Of a stretch of DNA of 64,000 nucleotides, positions 16,492 to 26,475 are shown one piece after another. The position numbers and the translations under genes were made by a program. Each line of letters opens with the position of its first letter. The stretch's first letter is position 1. Origin of the DNA: Paraburkholderia fungorum (GTDB lineage: Bacteria; Pseudomonadota; Gammaproteobacteria; Burkholderiales; Burkholderiaceae). The notes under the pieces were generated by a model. The model made no database searches. It had not been told where the DNA came from and was given only the letters and a program-made list of their open reading frames with translations. Location of the stretch: contig NZ_FNKP01000002.1 of assembly GCF_900099835.1 (NCBI RefSeq), positions 1,178,001 through 1,242,000 on the forward strand. The letters are read 5' to 3'.

Positions 16492-17574
16492 TTAGAACGC
16501 CTGCGCCCGCCCCGGAAACGTCTCGTCATAGCCCGAACCGTCTTCCACTTCCGCCGCCGTGCCGCGCTGTTCGCGGTACATCACCGGCGGCAAGCCGAAC
16601 TGTTTTCTGAACTCCCGACCCAGATGCGAAGCATCGGAAAAACCGCAGCTGGATGCAATGTCAGCCACGGTTTTATCTGAGCTTGTCAGCAGCCACGCAG
16701 CCGTGCGCAAGCGCACCTGCTTCGCGTATGCCTGCGGCGCTTTTCCCGTTTGCGCCTTGAAAAGCCGCTCAAGCTGACGCGGCGACAGGTCGAGCTTGCG
16801 CGCGAGTTCGTCGAGCGGCAAAGAGCGGCCCACATGCTGTTCCATCAGCAGAATCGCGCGTTTCACTTTCGGATGCGCAGCGGGCGCGAGCCCCGGTGGA
16901 TGCGGCTGCGGTGCATTGCCTTTCTGCATGTCGTCGACCAGCAGAATACGCAACGCCTTCTGCACCGTAGCGGTTTCGAAGTGACGCAGCAGAATCGCCG
17001 CCGCCACGTCGATCGACGCGCGTCCGCCCGAACACGTAATGCGCCGCCGGTCGATCACGAACAGCCGGTCGGCGACCAGCGACTCTTCATTGACCGACGG
17101 AAAGCGCTCGATGAAATCCCAATAGTGAAACCAGCTCACGCAGATGCGATGCCCTTCGAGCACGCCCGCGCGCATCAGCGAGAACACGCCGGTGCACATG
17201 CCGACGAGCGTCGCATCGGCCGCGGCTGCCCGGCGGATGAACGCCAGCGTGGCGTCGTTCGCAGCCGGCCCGGAATGCAGCAGGCCGCCGACCACTACGA
17301 CGTAATCGAACGGCTCGGCGTTATCGAAGGTTTCCCACGGTGTGATCTGGATGCCGCAACTCGCGCGCACCGGAGCGAGGGTTTCCCCTATGACGCTCCA
17401 CGAGCAACGCACCGGTTTGCTGAAATCGCCTTCGTCGGCGGACAGGCGCAACAGGTCGACGAAACCCGAGAACGCGGTCAGCGTGAAGTTCGGCAACAGG
17501 ATGATGCCGAAGCGAATGCGCTGCTTCGACGTGCCGTCGATCGATTGAGGAGGAAGCGGTTCAGCGGAATTCAT
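16492..17574 (-). CDS. GlxA-type AraC family transcriptional regulator, divergent branch
   Basis: About 360 residues when started at ATG 17574. The DJ-1/PfpI-like domain carries Cys127 in GMCTGVFSL; the C-terminal HTH has LPLDELARKLDLSPRQLERLF and VADIASSCGFSDASHLGREFRKQFG. It is less similar to the other two GlxA-type regulators in the window than they are to each other. Longer versions starting at 17670 or GTG 17715 are possible, but they would cover the tandem regulator box at 17647-17672 and show no better ribosome site, so the shorter start is preferred. It is convergent with the 15442 gene and divergent from sdaA. Confidence 0.85.
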   Translation of the reverse strand: MNSAEPLPPQSIDGTSKQRIRFGIILLPNFTLTAFSGFVDLLRLSADEGDFSKPVRCSWSVIGETLAPVRASCGIQITPWETFDNAEPFDYVVVVGGLLHSGPAANDATLAFIRRAAAADATLVGMCTGVFSLMRAGVLEGHRICVSWFHYWDFIERFPSVNEESLVADRLFVIDRRRITCSGGRASIDVAAAILLRHFETATVQKALRILLVDDMQKGNAPQPHPPGLAPAAHPKVKRAILLMEQHVGRSLPLDELARKLDLSPRQLERLFKAQTGKAPQAYAKQVRLRTAAWLLTSSDKTVADIASSCGFSDASHLGREFRKQFGLPPVMYREQRGTAAEVEDGSGYDETFPGRAQAF

Positions 17575-17646
17575 GCATGCAGCCAGAGCATTGAGAATCG
17601 GGGTGAATTGGAGAATAGCAGCATCGCTAGCGGCGGTCTGAGCGCC

Positions 17647-17672
17647 TGTCGCAAATGCGTCAGAAGTCATCG
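17647..17672 (+). promoter_or_regulatory. Tandem 13-mer with 21-bp period (putative betaine regulator site)
   Basis: TGTCGCAAATGCG at 17647 and CATCGCAAATGCG at 17668 repeat with a period of exactly 21 bp. This is the best-preserved copy of the half-site pair also seen before proV, fdhA and the binding-protein gene. It lies about 140 bp upstream of sdaA and the sox operon, and 73 bp upstream of the preferred start of the divergent regulator gene. Confidence 0.6.
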
Positions 17673-17813
17673 CAAATGCGCCGCAGCGCTTTGCCGACGG
17701 CCTGGTTGACGCCACTATCCCACTGTCATGCCGTTTTTATTCTATCGATTCAAATTGACGTGCGGTGCAATAGGGGCCTATCCAACCCGGCACTGCAACG
17801 CACAAGGCACGCC

Positions 17814-19217
17814 ATGAACGTCAGCGTATTCGATCTGTTCAAGATCGGTATCGGTCCGTCGAGCTCGCACACGGTCGGGCCGATGATCGCCGCCTGCCGG
17901 TTTGCGTCGCATATCGAAGATGCCAATTTGCTGGGCTTCGTGCGTCGCGTGAAGGCCGAACTGTTCGGTTCGCTTGGCGCGACCGGCAAGGGGCACGGCA
18001 CGGATAAGGCGGTGCTACTCGGGCTCGAAGGCAATCTGCCGGATCTGATCGACCCGGATCTGATCGAGCCGCGCTTGCGAGCGATCCGCGAGACGAAGCA
18101 ACTGAATCTGCTGGGCAAGCACGCCGTGGCGTTCGACGAACGCGAGCAGCTTGGATTTTTTCGCAAGCTGATGCCAGGCGTGCCGGGTGGTCCAGGCTCC
18201 AGCTTCGTGCACCCGAACGGCATGCGTTTTCAGGCCTTCGATGAAAACGGGCAACTGCTGGTGGAGAAAGAGTATTACTCGATCGGCGGCGGCTTCGTGG
18301 TGAATCGCGAAGGCGATCGCGTGAATGGTTTGCGTGCGGGTGCCGAGGTGCCGTATCCGTTTCGTACCGGCGACGACCTGATGCGCGTGTGCCGCGAAAC
18401 CGGTCTTTCCATCGCGCAGGTGACGTTGCGCAACGAAACGGTGTCGCGTACCGAGCGTGAGGTGCGTGACGGGCTGCTGGCAATCTGGCGCGCGATGTCG
18501 TCGTGTGTCGAGCGGGGCTGCAAGGTGCGTGGCGAATTGCCTGGTCCGATGCATGTGAAGCGTCGCGCGGCCGATCTCTGTGCGCAATTGCGCTCGCGCT
18601 CCGAGGAGTCGTTGCGCGATCCGCTGTCGATGCTCGACTGGGTCAACCTGTACGCGATGGCCGTCAACGAAGAAAATGCGGCGGGCGGCCGCGTCGTGAC
18701 CGCGCCGACCAACGGCGCGGCCGGCGTGATCCCGGCCGTGTTGAACTACTACGTGAAGTTCATGCATGCATCGAACGACGCGGGCATTGTCGATTTTCTG
18801 CTGACCGCAGCGGCGATCGGCATCATCTATAAAGAAACTGCTTCGATTTCCGGCGCTGAAGTAGGGTGTCAGGGCGAAGTGGGCGTCGCGTGTTCGATGG
18901 CCGCGGCGGCGCTCGCTGCGGTGATGGGCGGCACGCCGACTCAGGTCGAAAACGCCGCTGAAATCGGTATGGAACACAACCTCGGCATGACCTGCGATCC
19001 GGTCGGCGGGCTGGTGCAGATTCCGTGCATCGAACGCAATGCAATGGGCACGATCAAGGCGCTGAACGCTGCGCGCATGGCGATGAAAGGCGACGGCAAG
19101 CACTACGTGTCGCTCGATAACGTGATCAAGACGATGCGCGAAACCGGCGCGGATATGAAGACGAAATACAAGGAGACGTCGCGCGGCGGGTTGGCCGTGA
19201 ACGTCATCGAGTGTTAG
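17814..19217 (+). CDS. sdaA: L-serine ammonia-lyase (L-serine dehydratase)
   Basis: A 467-residue single-chain iron-sulfur L-serine dehydratase that converts serine to pyruvate and ammonia. The N-terminal beta domain begins [18 protein letters not shown]. The alpha domain carries [27 protein letters not shown] and [19 protein letters not shown] with the cluster-binding cysteines. ATG 17814 begins the canonical N-terminus. It is the last step of betaine catabolism after glyA, and is followed by soxB after 58 bp, so they are probably cotranscribed. The tandem regulator box upstream supports control by betaine or a breakdown product. Confidence 0.95.
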   Translation: MNVSVFDLFKIGIGPSSSHTVGPMIAACRFASHIEDANLLGFVRRVKAELFGSLGATGKGHGTDKAVLLGLEGNLPDLIDPDLIEPRLRAIRETKQLNLLGKHAVAFDEREQLGFFRKLMPGVPGGPGSSFVHPNGMRFQAFDENGQLLVEKEYYSIGGGFVVNREGDRVNGLRAGAEVPYPFRTGDDLMRVCRETGLSIAQVTLRNETVSRTEREVRDGLLAIWRAMSSCVERGCKVRGELPGPMHVKRRAADLCAQLRSRSEESLRDPLSMLDWVNLYAMAVNEENAAGGRVVTAPTNGAAGVIPAVLNYYVKFMHASNDAGIVDFLLTAAAIGIIYKETASISGAEVGCQGEVGVACSMAAAALAAVMGGTPTQVENAAEIGMEHNLGMTCDPVGGLVQIPCIERNAMGTIKALNAARMAMKGDGKHYVSLDNVIKTMRETGADMKTKYKETSRGGLAVNVIEC

Positions 19218-19275
19218 GCAACGACGCAGTACGAAACGAAGCAGCATTCAGCACGAGTTTCCACAAGGACCAACG

Positions 19276-20520
19276 ATGAGCCGCTATTCGATATTCAGCC
19301 TCTTGCGCAACGGGATGTCGTATCACGAGAACTGGGAGCGACAGTGGAAGAGCCCCGAGCCTAAACGCGAATACGACGTGGTGATCGTCGGCGGCGGCGG
19401 GCATGGTCTCGCCACCGCGTATTACCTCGCGAAAGAGCACGGTGTGCGCAATATCGCCGTGCTGGAGAAAGGGTGGATCGGCGGCGGTAATACCGCGCGG
19501 AATACGACGATCGTGCGCTCGAATTATCTGTGGGACGAGTCCGCCGCACTCTATGAGAAAGCGATGAAGCTGTGGGAAGGGCTTTCGCAGGATCTGAACT
19601 ACAACGTGATGTTCAGTCAGCGCGGCGTGATGAACCTCGCGCACACGTTGCAGGATGTGCGCGATACCGAGCGTCGCGTGAATGCGAACCGGCTGAATGG
19701 CGTCGATGCCGAGTTCCTGACGCCCGAGCAGATCAAGGAAATCGAGCCGACGATCAATCTGAATAGCCGTTACCCGGTTCTGGGTGCGTCGATCCAACGG
19801 CGCGGCGGCGTCGCGCGTCACGATGCGGTGGCCTGGGGGTTTGCGCGCGGCGCGGATCAGGCGGGCGTCGATATCGTGCAGAACTGTCAGGTGACGGGGA
19901 TTCGCCGCGATGGCAGTCAGGTGACGGGCGTCGATACGACGAAAGGTTTTATCAAGGCAAAGAAAGTGGCGGTGGTTGCGGCGGGCAATACGTCGACACT
20001 CGCCGACATGGCCGGTGTGCGCTTGCCGCTGGAAAGTCATCCGTTGCAGGCACTGGTGTCCGAGCCGATCAAACCGGTGGTGAATACCGTGGTGATGTCG
20101 AACGCCGTGCACGCGTATATCAGTCAGTCCGACAAGGGCGATCTGGTGATCGGCGCCGGGGTCGATCAATACACTGGCTTCGGACAGCGCGGCAGTTTCC
20201 AGATTATCGAAGGCACGCTGGAAGCAATCGTTGAAATGTTCCCGGTGTTCTCGCGTGTGCGGATGAACCGGCAGTGGGGCGGCATCGTGGATGTGTCGCC
20301 GGACGCGTGCCCGATTATCAGCAAGACCGATGTGAAGGGGCTTTACTTCAATTGCGGCTGGGGCACCGGTGGCTTCAAGGCGACGCCGGGGTCGGGCTGG
20401 GCCTATGCACACACGATTGCGCGAGATGAGCCACATCCATTGAATGCGCCGTTCTCGCTGGATCGTTTCTATACCGGCCATCTGATCGACGAACACGGCG
20501 CTGCTGCCGTCGCCCACTAA
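19276..20520 (+). CDS. soxB: Sarcosine oxidase, beta subunit
   Basis: A 414-residue flavoprotein subunit of heterotetrameric sarcosine oxidase, which demethylates sarcosine to glycine. The FAD-binding [19 protein letters not shown] starts near residue 34. His182 in [11 protein letters not shown] is at the place where this family links FMN covalently. The C-terminal [18 protein letters not shown] is family-specific. SD AAGGA precedes the ATG. First of soxBDAG. Confidence 0.95.
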   Translation: MSRYSIFSLLRNGMSYHENWERQWKSPEPKREYDVVIVGGGGHGLATAYYLAKEHGVRNIAVLEKGWIGGGNTARNTTIVRSNYLWDESAALYEKAMKLWEGLSQDLNYNVMFSQRGVMNLAHTLQDVRDTERRVNANRLNGVDAEFLTPEQIKEIEPTINLNSRYPVLGASIQRRGGVARHDAVAWGFARGADQAGVDIVQNCQVTGIRRDGSQVTGVDTTKGFIKAKKVAVVAAGNTSTLADMAGVRLPLESHPLQALVSEPIKPVVNTVVMSNAVHAYISQSDKGDLVIGAGVDQYTGFGQRGSFQIIEGTLEAIVEMFPVFSRVRMNRQWGGIVDVSPDACPIISKTDVKGLYFNCGWGTGGFKATPGSGWAYAHTIARDEPHPLNAPFSLDRFYTGHLIDEHGAAAVAH

Positions 20521-20533
20521 ACGGAGACCCGCG

Positions 20534-20860
20534 ATGCTACTGATCGAATGCCCATGGTGCGGGCCGCGCGCCGAAACCGAATTTTCCTGCGGCGGCGAAG
20601 CCGATATCGCCCGTCCGCTAGACACTGAAAAGCTCTCCGACAAGGAATGGGGCGACTACCTGTTCATGCGTAAGAACCCGCGTGGCGTGCACCGCGAGCA
20701 ATGGTTGCATACGCAGGGCTGCCGCCGCTGGTTCAAGGCGCAGCGCGATACGGTGAGCTATGAGATCCAGAGCTATGAGACGTTCGGACGTCCGTTGCTC
20801 TCGATGGATAACAACGAAGCCATTGCACAGGTTCAGCCACAAGAGGGCAAAGCATCATGA
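20534..20860 (+). CDS. soxD: Sarcosine oxidase, delta subunit
   Basis: A 108-residue zinc-binding subunit of sarcosine oxidase. Cys6 and Cys9 (CPWC), His59 and Cys63 are in the positions that bind zinc in this family. GGAG precedes the ATG, 13 bp after soxB. Its stop overlaps the soxA start (ATGA). It acts as a structural part of the tetramer. Confidence 0.95.
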   Translation: MLLIECPWCGPRAETEFSCGGEADIARPLDTEKLSDKEWGDYLFMRKNPRGVHREQWLHTQGCRRWFKAQRDTVSYEIQSYETFGRPLLSMDNNEAIAQVQPQEGKAS

Positions 20861-23859
20861 GCCAGAAAGAGCGACTCGCCAACGGTGGACGCATCAATCG
20901 CGCCATTGCGCTGAGCTTCACCTTCAACGGCGTCAAATATCAGGGTTATCAGGGCGACACGCTGGCGTCGGCGTTGCTCGCAAACGGGGTGCATTTCGTT
21001 GCGCGTAGCTGGAAATACCACCGCCCGCGCGGGATCGTCACGGCAGGCGTCGAAGAACCGAATGCAGTCGTGCAACTTGAAACGGGCGCCTACACGGTGC
21101 CGAATGCTCGCGCAACCGAAGTGGAGTTGTATCAGGGGTTAGTGGCGACCAGCGTCAACGCGAAGCCGAGCATCGAGAAAGACCGCATGGCGATCAACCA
21201 GAAGATCGCGCGCTTCATTCCTGCGGGCTTCTACTACAAGACCTTCATGTGGCCGCGTAAATTCTGGCCCAAATACGAAGAAGTGATTCGCGATGCCGCC
21301 GGTCTCGGCAAAGCACCGGAACAGACCGACGCGGATCGCTACGACAAGTGCTTCGCTCATTGCGACGTGCTCGTGGTCGGCGGCGGACCGACTGGCCTTG
21401 CGGCTGCGCATGCCGCGGCATTGTCCGGCGCGCGTGTGACGTTGGTCGACGATCAGCCGGAACTCGGCGGCTCGTTGCTGTCGTGCCGCGCGGCGATTGA
21501 CGGCAAGCCCGCGCTGCAATGGGTACAAAAGATCGAAGACGAATTGCGGCAGATGCCCGACGTGAAGATTCTGTGCCGCAGCACGGCGTTCGGTTATCAG
21601 GATCACAACCTCGTCACGGTGACTCAGCGGCTCACCGAACATCTGCCTGTATCGCAGCGTAAGGGCACGCGCGAACTGATGTGGAAAATCCGCGCGAAAC
21701 GCGTGATTCTCGCGACCGGCGCGCATGAACGGCCCATCGTGTTCGGCAATAACGATCTGCCGGGCGTGATGCTGGCGTCGGCGGTGTCGACGTATCTGCA
21801 TCGCTATGCCGTGTTGCCGGGGCGCAATGCCGTAGTCTTCACGAACAATGACGACGGCTATCAATGCGCGCTCGATCTGAAAGCAGCCGGCGCACAAGTG
21901 ACGGTGATCGACCCGCGCGCGACGGAATCGAATGGAACCTTGCCCGCGCTCGCACGCCGTCATGGCATAAAAGTGATGAACGGTGCGGTGATTACAGCGG
22001 CCCATGGCAAATTGCGGGTCGCCTCGGTCGAAGTCGCGTCGTATTCCAGTGGACAGGTCGGTGCAAAACAGGGCGACGTGTCCTGCGATCTGCTCGCGAT
22101 GTCGGGCGGCTGGAGTCCTGTGCTGCATCTCTTCGCGCAGTCGGGCGGCAAGGCGCATTGGCACGATGACAAAGCCTGTTTCGTGCCGGGCAAGGCGATG
22201 CAGCCGGAAACGAGCGTCGGTGCATGTTCGGGTGACTTCACGCTGGGCCAGGGCATCCGCTTTGCCGTCGATGCGGGCGTCGAAGCTGCACGCGCGGCGG
22301 GCTATATCGTCGCGCGGCCGAATCCGGTTCAGGTGGCCGAGATGACCGAAGCGAAGATGCAGCCGTTATGGCTGGTCGGCGGACGCGAACTGGCTACGCG
22401 CGGGCCGAAGCAATTCGTCGATTTCCAGAATGATGTATCGGCGGCCGATATCTTTCTCGCGGCGCGCGAAGGCTTCGAATCCGTCGAACACGTGAAGCGT
22501 TATACGGCGATGGGATTCGGCACCGATCAGGGCAAGCTCGGCAATATCAACGGCATGGCGATTCTCGCGCAGGCGCTCGGCAAAACGATTCCCGAAACCG
22601 GCACGACCACTTTCCGGCCGAACTATACGCCGGTAACGTTCGGTACTTTCGCGGGCCGCGAATTGGGCGAGTTTCTCGATCCCGTGCGCAAGACGGCCGT
22701 GCACGAATGGCATGTCGAAAACGGCGCGGCCTTCGAAGATGTCGGCAACTGGAAGCGGCCCTGGTATTACCCGAAAGCGGGCGAAGACATGCATGCGGCG
22801 GTCGCGCGCGAATCGCTCGCGGTGCGTGAGAGCGTTGGTATTCTCGACGCGTCGACGCTCGGCAAGATCGACATTCAAGGCCCAGATTCGGCAAAACTGC
22901 TCAACTGGGTCTATACGAATCCGTGGAGCAAGCTGGAGGTCGGCAAGTGCCGCTACGGTCTGATGCTCGACGAAAACGGCATGATTTTCGACGACGGCGT
23001 GACCGTGCGTCTCGCCGACCAGCACTACATGATGACCACCACCACGGGCGGCGCCGCGCGCGTGCTCACGTGGCTCGAACGCTGGTTGCAGACCGAATGG
23101 CCGGACATGCGCGTGCGCCTCGCGTCGGTCACCGATCACTGGGCCACGTTCGCGGTGGTTGGGCCGAACAGTCGCAAGGTATTGCAGAAAGTCTGCCACG
23201 ACATCGACTTTGCAAATGCGGCGTTTCCGTTCATGAGTTATCGCGAGGGCACGATTGCGGGCGTGGCATCGCGTGTGATGCGCATCAGCTTCTCGGGCGA
23301 ACTCGCCTATGAAGTGAACGTGCCCGCGAACGTAGGGCGCGCGGTGTGGGAAGCATTGATGTCCGCCGGAGCCGAATTCGACATCACGCCGTACGGCACC
23401 GAAACCATGCACGTGCTGCGCGCGGAAAAAGGCTACATCATCGTCGGGCAGGATACGGATGGTTCGATGACGCCGTACGATCTCGGCATGGGCGGCCTCG
23501 TCGCGAAGTCGAAAGACTTTCTTGGCAAGCGATCATTGGCACGTTCCGATACGGCGAAGGCGGGGCGCAAGCAACTGGTCGGCCTGCTCTCCGACGACCC
23601 GTCGTTCGTGATTCCCGAAGGCTCACAGATCGTCGCCGGGCCGTTCCAGGGCGACACGGCGCCGATGCTCGGGCACGTCACGTCGAGCTATTACAGCCCG
23701 ATCCTGAAGCGCTCGATTGCGATGGCAGTCGTCAAGGGCGGTCTCGACAAGATCGGCGAAACGGTCACGATCCCGCTCGCCAGCGGCAAACAGATTGCCG
23801 CCAAAGTCACCAGCTCGGTGTTCTATGACAGCGAAGGAGCACGTCAACATGTGGAATGA
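20857..23859 (+). CDS. soxA: Sarcosine oxidase, alpha subunit
   Basis: A 1000-residue subunit. The N-terminal domain (about 1-120, GYQGDTLASALLANGV) has a ferredoxin-like fold without a cluster. The central dinucleotide domain starts at CDVLVVGGGPTGLAAAHAAA near residue 169. The C-terminal GcvT-like domain from about residue 610 binds tetrahydrofolate and makes 5,10-methylene-THF from the methyl group. That product feeds glyA or folate oxidation. It overlaps soxD and soxG, marking tight coupling. Confidence 0.95.
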   Translation: MSQKERLANGGRINRAIALSFTFNGVKYQGYQGDTLASALLANGVHFVARSWKYHRPRGIVTAGVEEPNAVVQLETGAYTVPNARATEVELYQGLVATSVNAKPSIEKDRMAINQKIARFIPAGFYYKTFMWPRKFWPKYEEVIRDAAGLGKAPEQTDADRYDKCFAHCDVLVVGGGPTGLAAAHAAALSGARVTLVDDQPELGGSLLSCRAAIDGKPALQWVQKIEDELRQMPDVKILCRSTAFGYQDHNLVTVTQRLTEHLPVSQRKGTRELMWKIRAKRVILATGAHERPIVFGNNDLPGVMLASAVSTYLHRYAVLPGRNAVVFTNNDDGYQCALDLKAAGAQVTVIDPRATESNGTLPALARRHGIKVMNGAVITAAHGKLRVASVEVASYSSGQVGAKQGDVSCDLLAMSGGWSPVLHLFAQSGGKAHWHDDKACFVPGKAMQPETSVGACSGDFTLGQGIRFAVDAGVEAARAAGYIVARPNPVQVAEMTEAKMQPLWLVGGRELATRGPKQFVDFQNDVSAADIFLAAREGFESVEHVKRYTAMGFGTDQGKLGNINGMAILAQALGKTIPETGTTTFRPNYTPVTFGTFAGRELGEFLDPVRKTAVHEWHVENGAAFEDVGNWKRPWYYPKAGEDMHAAVARESLAVRESVGILDASTLGKIDIQGPDSAKLLNWVYTNPWSKLEVGKCRYGLMLDENGMIFDDGVTVRLADQHYMMTTTTGGAARVLTWLERWLQTEWPDMRVRLASVTDHWATFAVVGPNSRKVLQKVCHDIDFANAAFPFMSYREGTIAGVASRVMRISFSGELAYEVNVPANVGRAVWEALMSAGAEFDITPYGTETMHVLRAEKGYIIVGQDTDGSMTPYDLGMGGLVAKSKDFLGKRSLARSDTAKAGRKQLVGLLSDDPSFVIPEGSQIVAGPFQGDTAPMLGHVTSSYYSPILKRSIAMAVVKGGLDKIGETVTIPLASGKQIAAKVTSSVFYDSEGARQHVE

Positions 23860-24505
23860 AACAGGCGGCACGGTGTCGATGGTGGATCGCGCTGTCGGCA
23901 AACAGACCGGCGTATGGCAGGAGTCGCCGCTGGTGGGCGCACACGCGCTGCTGAAAAAGCATCAGGCAACGTCATCGGCGGCGTTCAGGTTAAGCGAGCG
24001 GCCGTTTCTGGAACTGGTGAATCTGCGCGGCGATACCCGCGACGCGGCGTTTATGCAGGCAGTGGAAAGTGTGATCGGTTGCCGGCCGCCCGAGAAAGCG
24101 AACACGTTTGCCCGTGGCAATGGGTACGACCTGCTGTGGCTCGGTCCTGACGAATGGCTGGTGCGCTCCGCCACCGCGCATGACGCGACTCGCGCCGCGC
24201 CGTTGCAGGCAAAATTCGGCGCCGTGTTTGCAGGGGTATTTGCGTCGGCGGTGGATGTCGGCAGCGGCTATACCGTGCTCGAAATCGGCGGCACGCGTGT
24301 GCGGGAAGTGCTGGCGCGCGGCTGTCCGCTGGACCTGCATCCCAAACTGTTCGGCGAAGGGCAGTGCGCGCAGAGCCACTATTTCAAGGCGTCGATGACG
24401 TTGCTGCCCACTGGCGCGGATAGTTTCGACATCATCGTACGCCGCAGTTTCGCCGACTACTTCGTCAAGATCATGCTCGATGCGGCTGAGCCGTTGATGC
24501 CGTAA
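23849..24505 (+). CDS. soxG: Sarcosine oxidase, gamma subunit
   Basis: About 218 residues when started at ATG 23849, which has GAAGGAG 10 bp upstream; ATG 23825 is an alternative without such a site. The fold is GcvT-like, with LVNLRGDTRD, LWLGPDEWLV and DVGSGYTVLEIGGTRVREVLARGCPLDLHP as the usual gamma-subunit motifs. It overlaps the soxA stop. Confidence 0.93.
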   Translation: MWNETGGTVSMVDRAVGKQTGVWQESPLVGAHALLKKHQATSSAAFRLSERPFLELVNLRGDTRDAAFMQAVESVIGCRPPEKANTFARGNGYDLLWLGPDEWLVRSATAHDATRAAPLQAKFGAVFAGVFASAVDVGSGYTVLEIGGTRVREVLARGCPLDLHPKLFGEGQCAQSHYFKASMTLLPTGADSFDIIVRRSFADYFVKIMLDAAEPLMP

Positions 24506-24544
24506 TTCGTGTCGTAACTCAAGTCGTAACGCCTTCAGCACCCC

Positions 24545-24808
24545 ATGACGTCAACACGTCTAGCCACGACACGTCTGACCGAGCGTGCGTGTCACGAAGG
24601 CGATGCCGATGCCGCACTCGCGTTGCTCGATCAGAGCATCGTGTTGCGGCATCGTCGCATTGCGCTCATCCGTTATCTACTCGCGCAGCAACTCGGCGCG
24701 CCGCTTCAGGCGCGGCATCACCAATACGTCGAAGAGATCGCTGCGCATCTGAGCGCGGACACGCTCGCGCGTATTGCGGGCGCGGCGCGCGCGCGTCTGC
24801 GGCCATAG
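24545..24808 (+). CDS. Small hypothetical protein downstream of soxG
   Basis: An 87-residue, mostly helical, Arg/Ala/Leu-rich protein of no recognised family. It begins 39 bp after soxG on the same strand and has the codon use of its neighbours. It has no signal peptide or membrane segment. The SD is weak. It may be a true small gene of the sox operon or a chance frame in GC-rich DNA. Confidence 0.5.
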   Translation: MTSTRLATTRLTERACHEGDADAALALLDQSIVLRHRRIALIRYLLAQQLGAPLQARHHQYVEEIAAHLSADTLARIAGAARARLRP

Positions 24809-24968
24809 CATCCATTGGCTGATGACGGGACGCAGCAAACGACGCCCCCGTTCCATCCTGATGACGCATTTCTTCTATGTGGCCGATTTATGTCGGCGTC
24901 TACTGAAAACACTGGAAGCATTGATCGGAACACCCACGCGGCACACGCCGCACTGACAAGGGGATCGC

Positions 24969-26387
24969 ATGTCTACCGTTTTTCAGCCTCGCGCGAGTGC
25001 CGCCGCCCGACTCGAACGACTGCCGTTCTCCGGCTATCACCGAACCCTTTTCGTGATCATTGCGATCGCGTTCTTCTTCGATTCCGTCGACCTCGGCACG
25101 ATGACCTTCGTACTCGGTTCGATCAAGACTGAGTTTCATCTGTCCACGGCGACGGCGGGCCTGGTCGCCAGTGCGAGTTTCTTCGGTATGGTGATCGGCG
25201 CGGCAATTGCGGGTCTGCTGGCGGATCGTTTCGGACGTCGGCCGGTTTTTCAGTGGAGCATGGTTTTATGGGGACTTGCATCGTATCTGTGCTCGACAGC
25301 GCAGAGTGTTGAAGCGCTGATTTTCTATCGCGTGCTGCTCGGCTTCGGCATGGGGATGGAGTTTCCGATTGCGCAGACCTTGCTGTCCGAGTTTGTACCG
25401 GCCGCATCGCGCGGACGTCTGATCGCATTAATGGATGGCTTCTGGCCGCTGGGTTTCATCGCATCGGGCGTAGTGTCGTATTTCGTGTTGCCGGCTTTCG
25501 GCTGGCGTACCGAATTCGCGTTGCTCGCGATTCCCGCTGTATTCGTGCTGATAGTTCGCCGGGTTGTGCCCGAATCACCACGTTGGCTCGAACATCGCGG
25601 ACGCCACGAAGAAGCGGACAAGATTCTCGCCGACATCGAATCGAAAGTGATGCGCGCAGAGGGGCTGAGCTGGTTGCGCGCACCGGCGGCGCTCGCCGAG
25701 CCGATCACGGCCAAAGGCACGGGCGCGTTCCGCGAAATCTGGAGCGTTGCATACCGGCGTCGCACGATCATGGTGTGGACGCTGTGGTTTTTCGCGCTAC
25801 TCGGCTTTTACGGGCTGACATCGTGGCTCGGCGCGTTGATGCAGCAGGCGGGCTTCGCGGTGACGAAATCCGTGCTGTACACCGTGCTGATTTCGCTCGG
25901 CGGCATTCCGGGCTTTATCTGCGCGGCGTGGCTGGTCGAACGCTGGGGGCGCAAGCCGACGTGTATCGCGTCGCTCGCGGGCAGTGCGGTCATGGCGTAT
26001 GTGTACGGGCAGACCGCATTGCATGCGCAAACGCCGACGTTGCTGATCTGCGCAGGTCTCGCCATGCAGTTCTTCCTGTTCGCGATGTGGGCGGTGCTTT
26101 ACACCTACACGCCGGAGCTTTACGGAACCGGCGCGCGCGCAACCGGCTCGGGCTTTGCATCGGCGATTGGCCGCGTGGGTTCGCTGATCGGACCTTACGT
26201 GGTGGGCGTCGTTCTGCCGATGTTCGGCCAGGGCGGCGTCTTCTCGCTCGGCGCGATGTGTTTTGTGCTTGCCGCTGCGGCCGTGTGGATAATGGGAATC
26301 GAAACGCGAGGACTGGCACTCGAGACGCTGGTGTCGGAAGCGGTTGAAGCGGACCCGCAGGGGGTCTTGAGTCCGCTTCGGGAATAG
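24969..26387 (+). CDS. MFS transporter, metabolite:proton symporter type
   Basis: A 472-residue major facilitator with 12 predicted membrane helices. The cytoplasmic loop motif GLLADRFGRRPVF follows helix 2, the sugar-porter-like PESPRWLEHRGRHEEA follows helix 6, and AAWLVERWGRKPT repeats the loop motif in the second half. GGGG-type SD (GGGGATCGC) precedes the ATG. It is the last plus-strand gene of the sox region and ends at a hairpin. The substrate is unknown; an organic acid or a betaine-related compound would fit the context. Confidence 0.88.
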   Translation: MSTVFQPRASAAARLERLPFSGYHRTLFVIIAIAFFFDSVDLGTMTFVLGSIKTEFHLSTATAGLVASASFFGMVIGAAIAGLLADRFGRRPVFQWSMVLWGLASYLCSTAQSVEALIFYRVLLGFGMGMEFPIAQTLLSEFVPAASRGRLIALMDGFWPLGFIASGVVSYFVLPAFGWRTEFALLAIPAVFVLIVRRVVPESPRWLEHRGRHEEADKILADIESKVMRAEGLSWLRAPAALAEPITAKGTGAFREIWSVAYRRRTIMVWTLWFFALLGFYGLTSWLGALMQQAGFAVTKSVLYTVLISLGGIPGFICAAWLVERWGRKPTCIASLAGSAVMAYVYGQTALHAQTPTLLICAGLAMQFFLFAMWAVLYTYTPELYGTGARATGSGFASAIGRVGSLIGPYVVGVVLPMFGQGGVFSLGAMCFVLAAAAVWIMGIETRGLALETLVSEAVEADPQGVLSPLRE

Positions 26388-26417
26388 TAGTCAGGCGTTG
26401 TTTTTGCGGATAAGAGA

Positions 26418-26442
26418 GTGCAGTCCGGCGACTGCACCTTTT
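26418..26442. terminator. Rho-independent terminator
   Basis: Perfect 8-bp stem GTGCAGTC / GACTGCAC with loop CGGC, followed by CTTTT. It lies between the MFS gene and the convergent beta-lactamase gene. Confidence 0.75.
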
Positions 26443-26475
26443 GCTACCGGATCGAATCGTCCGCGAAATCAAGGC

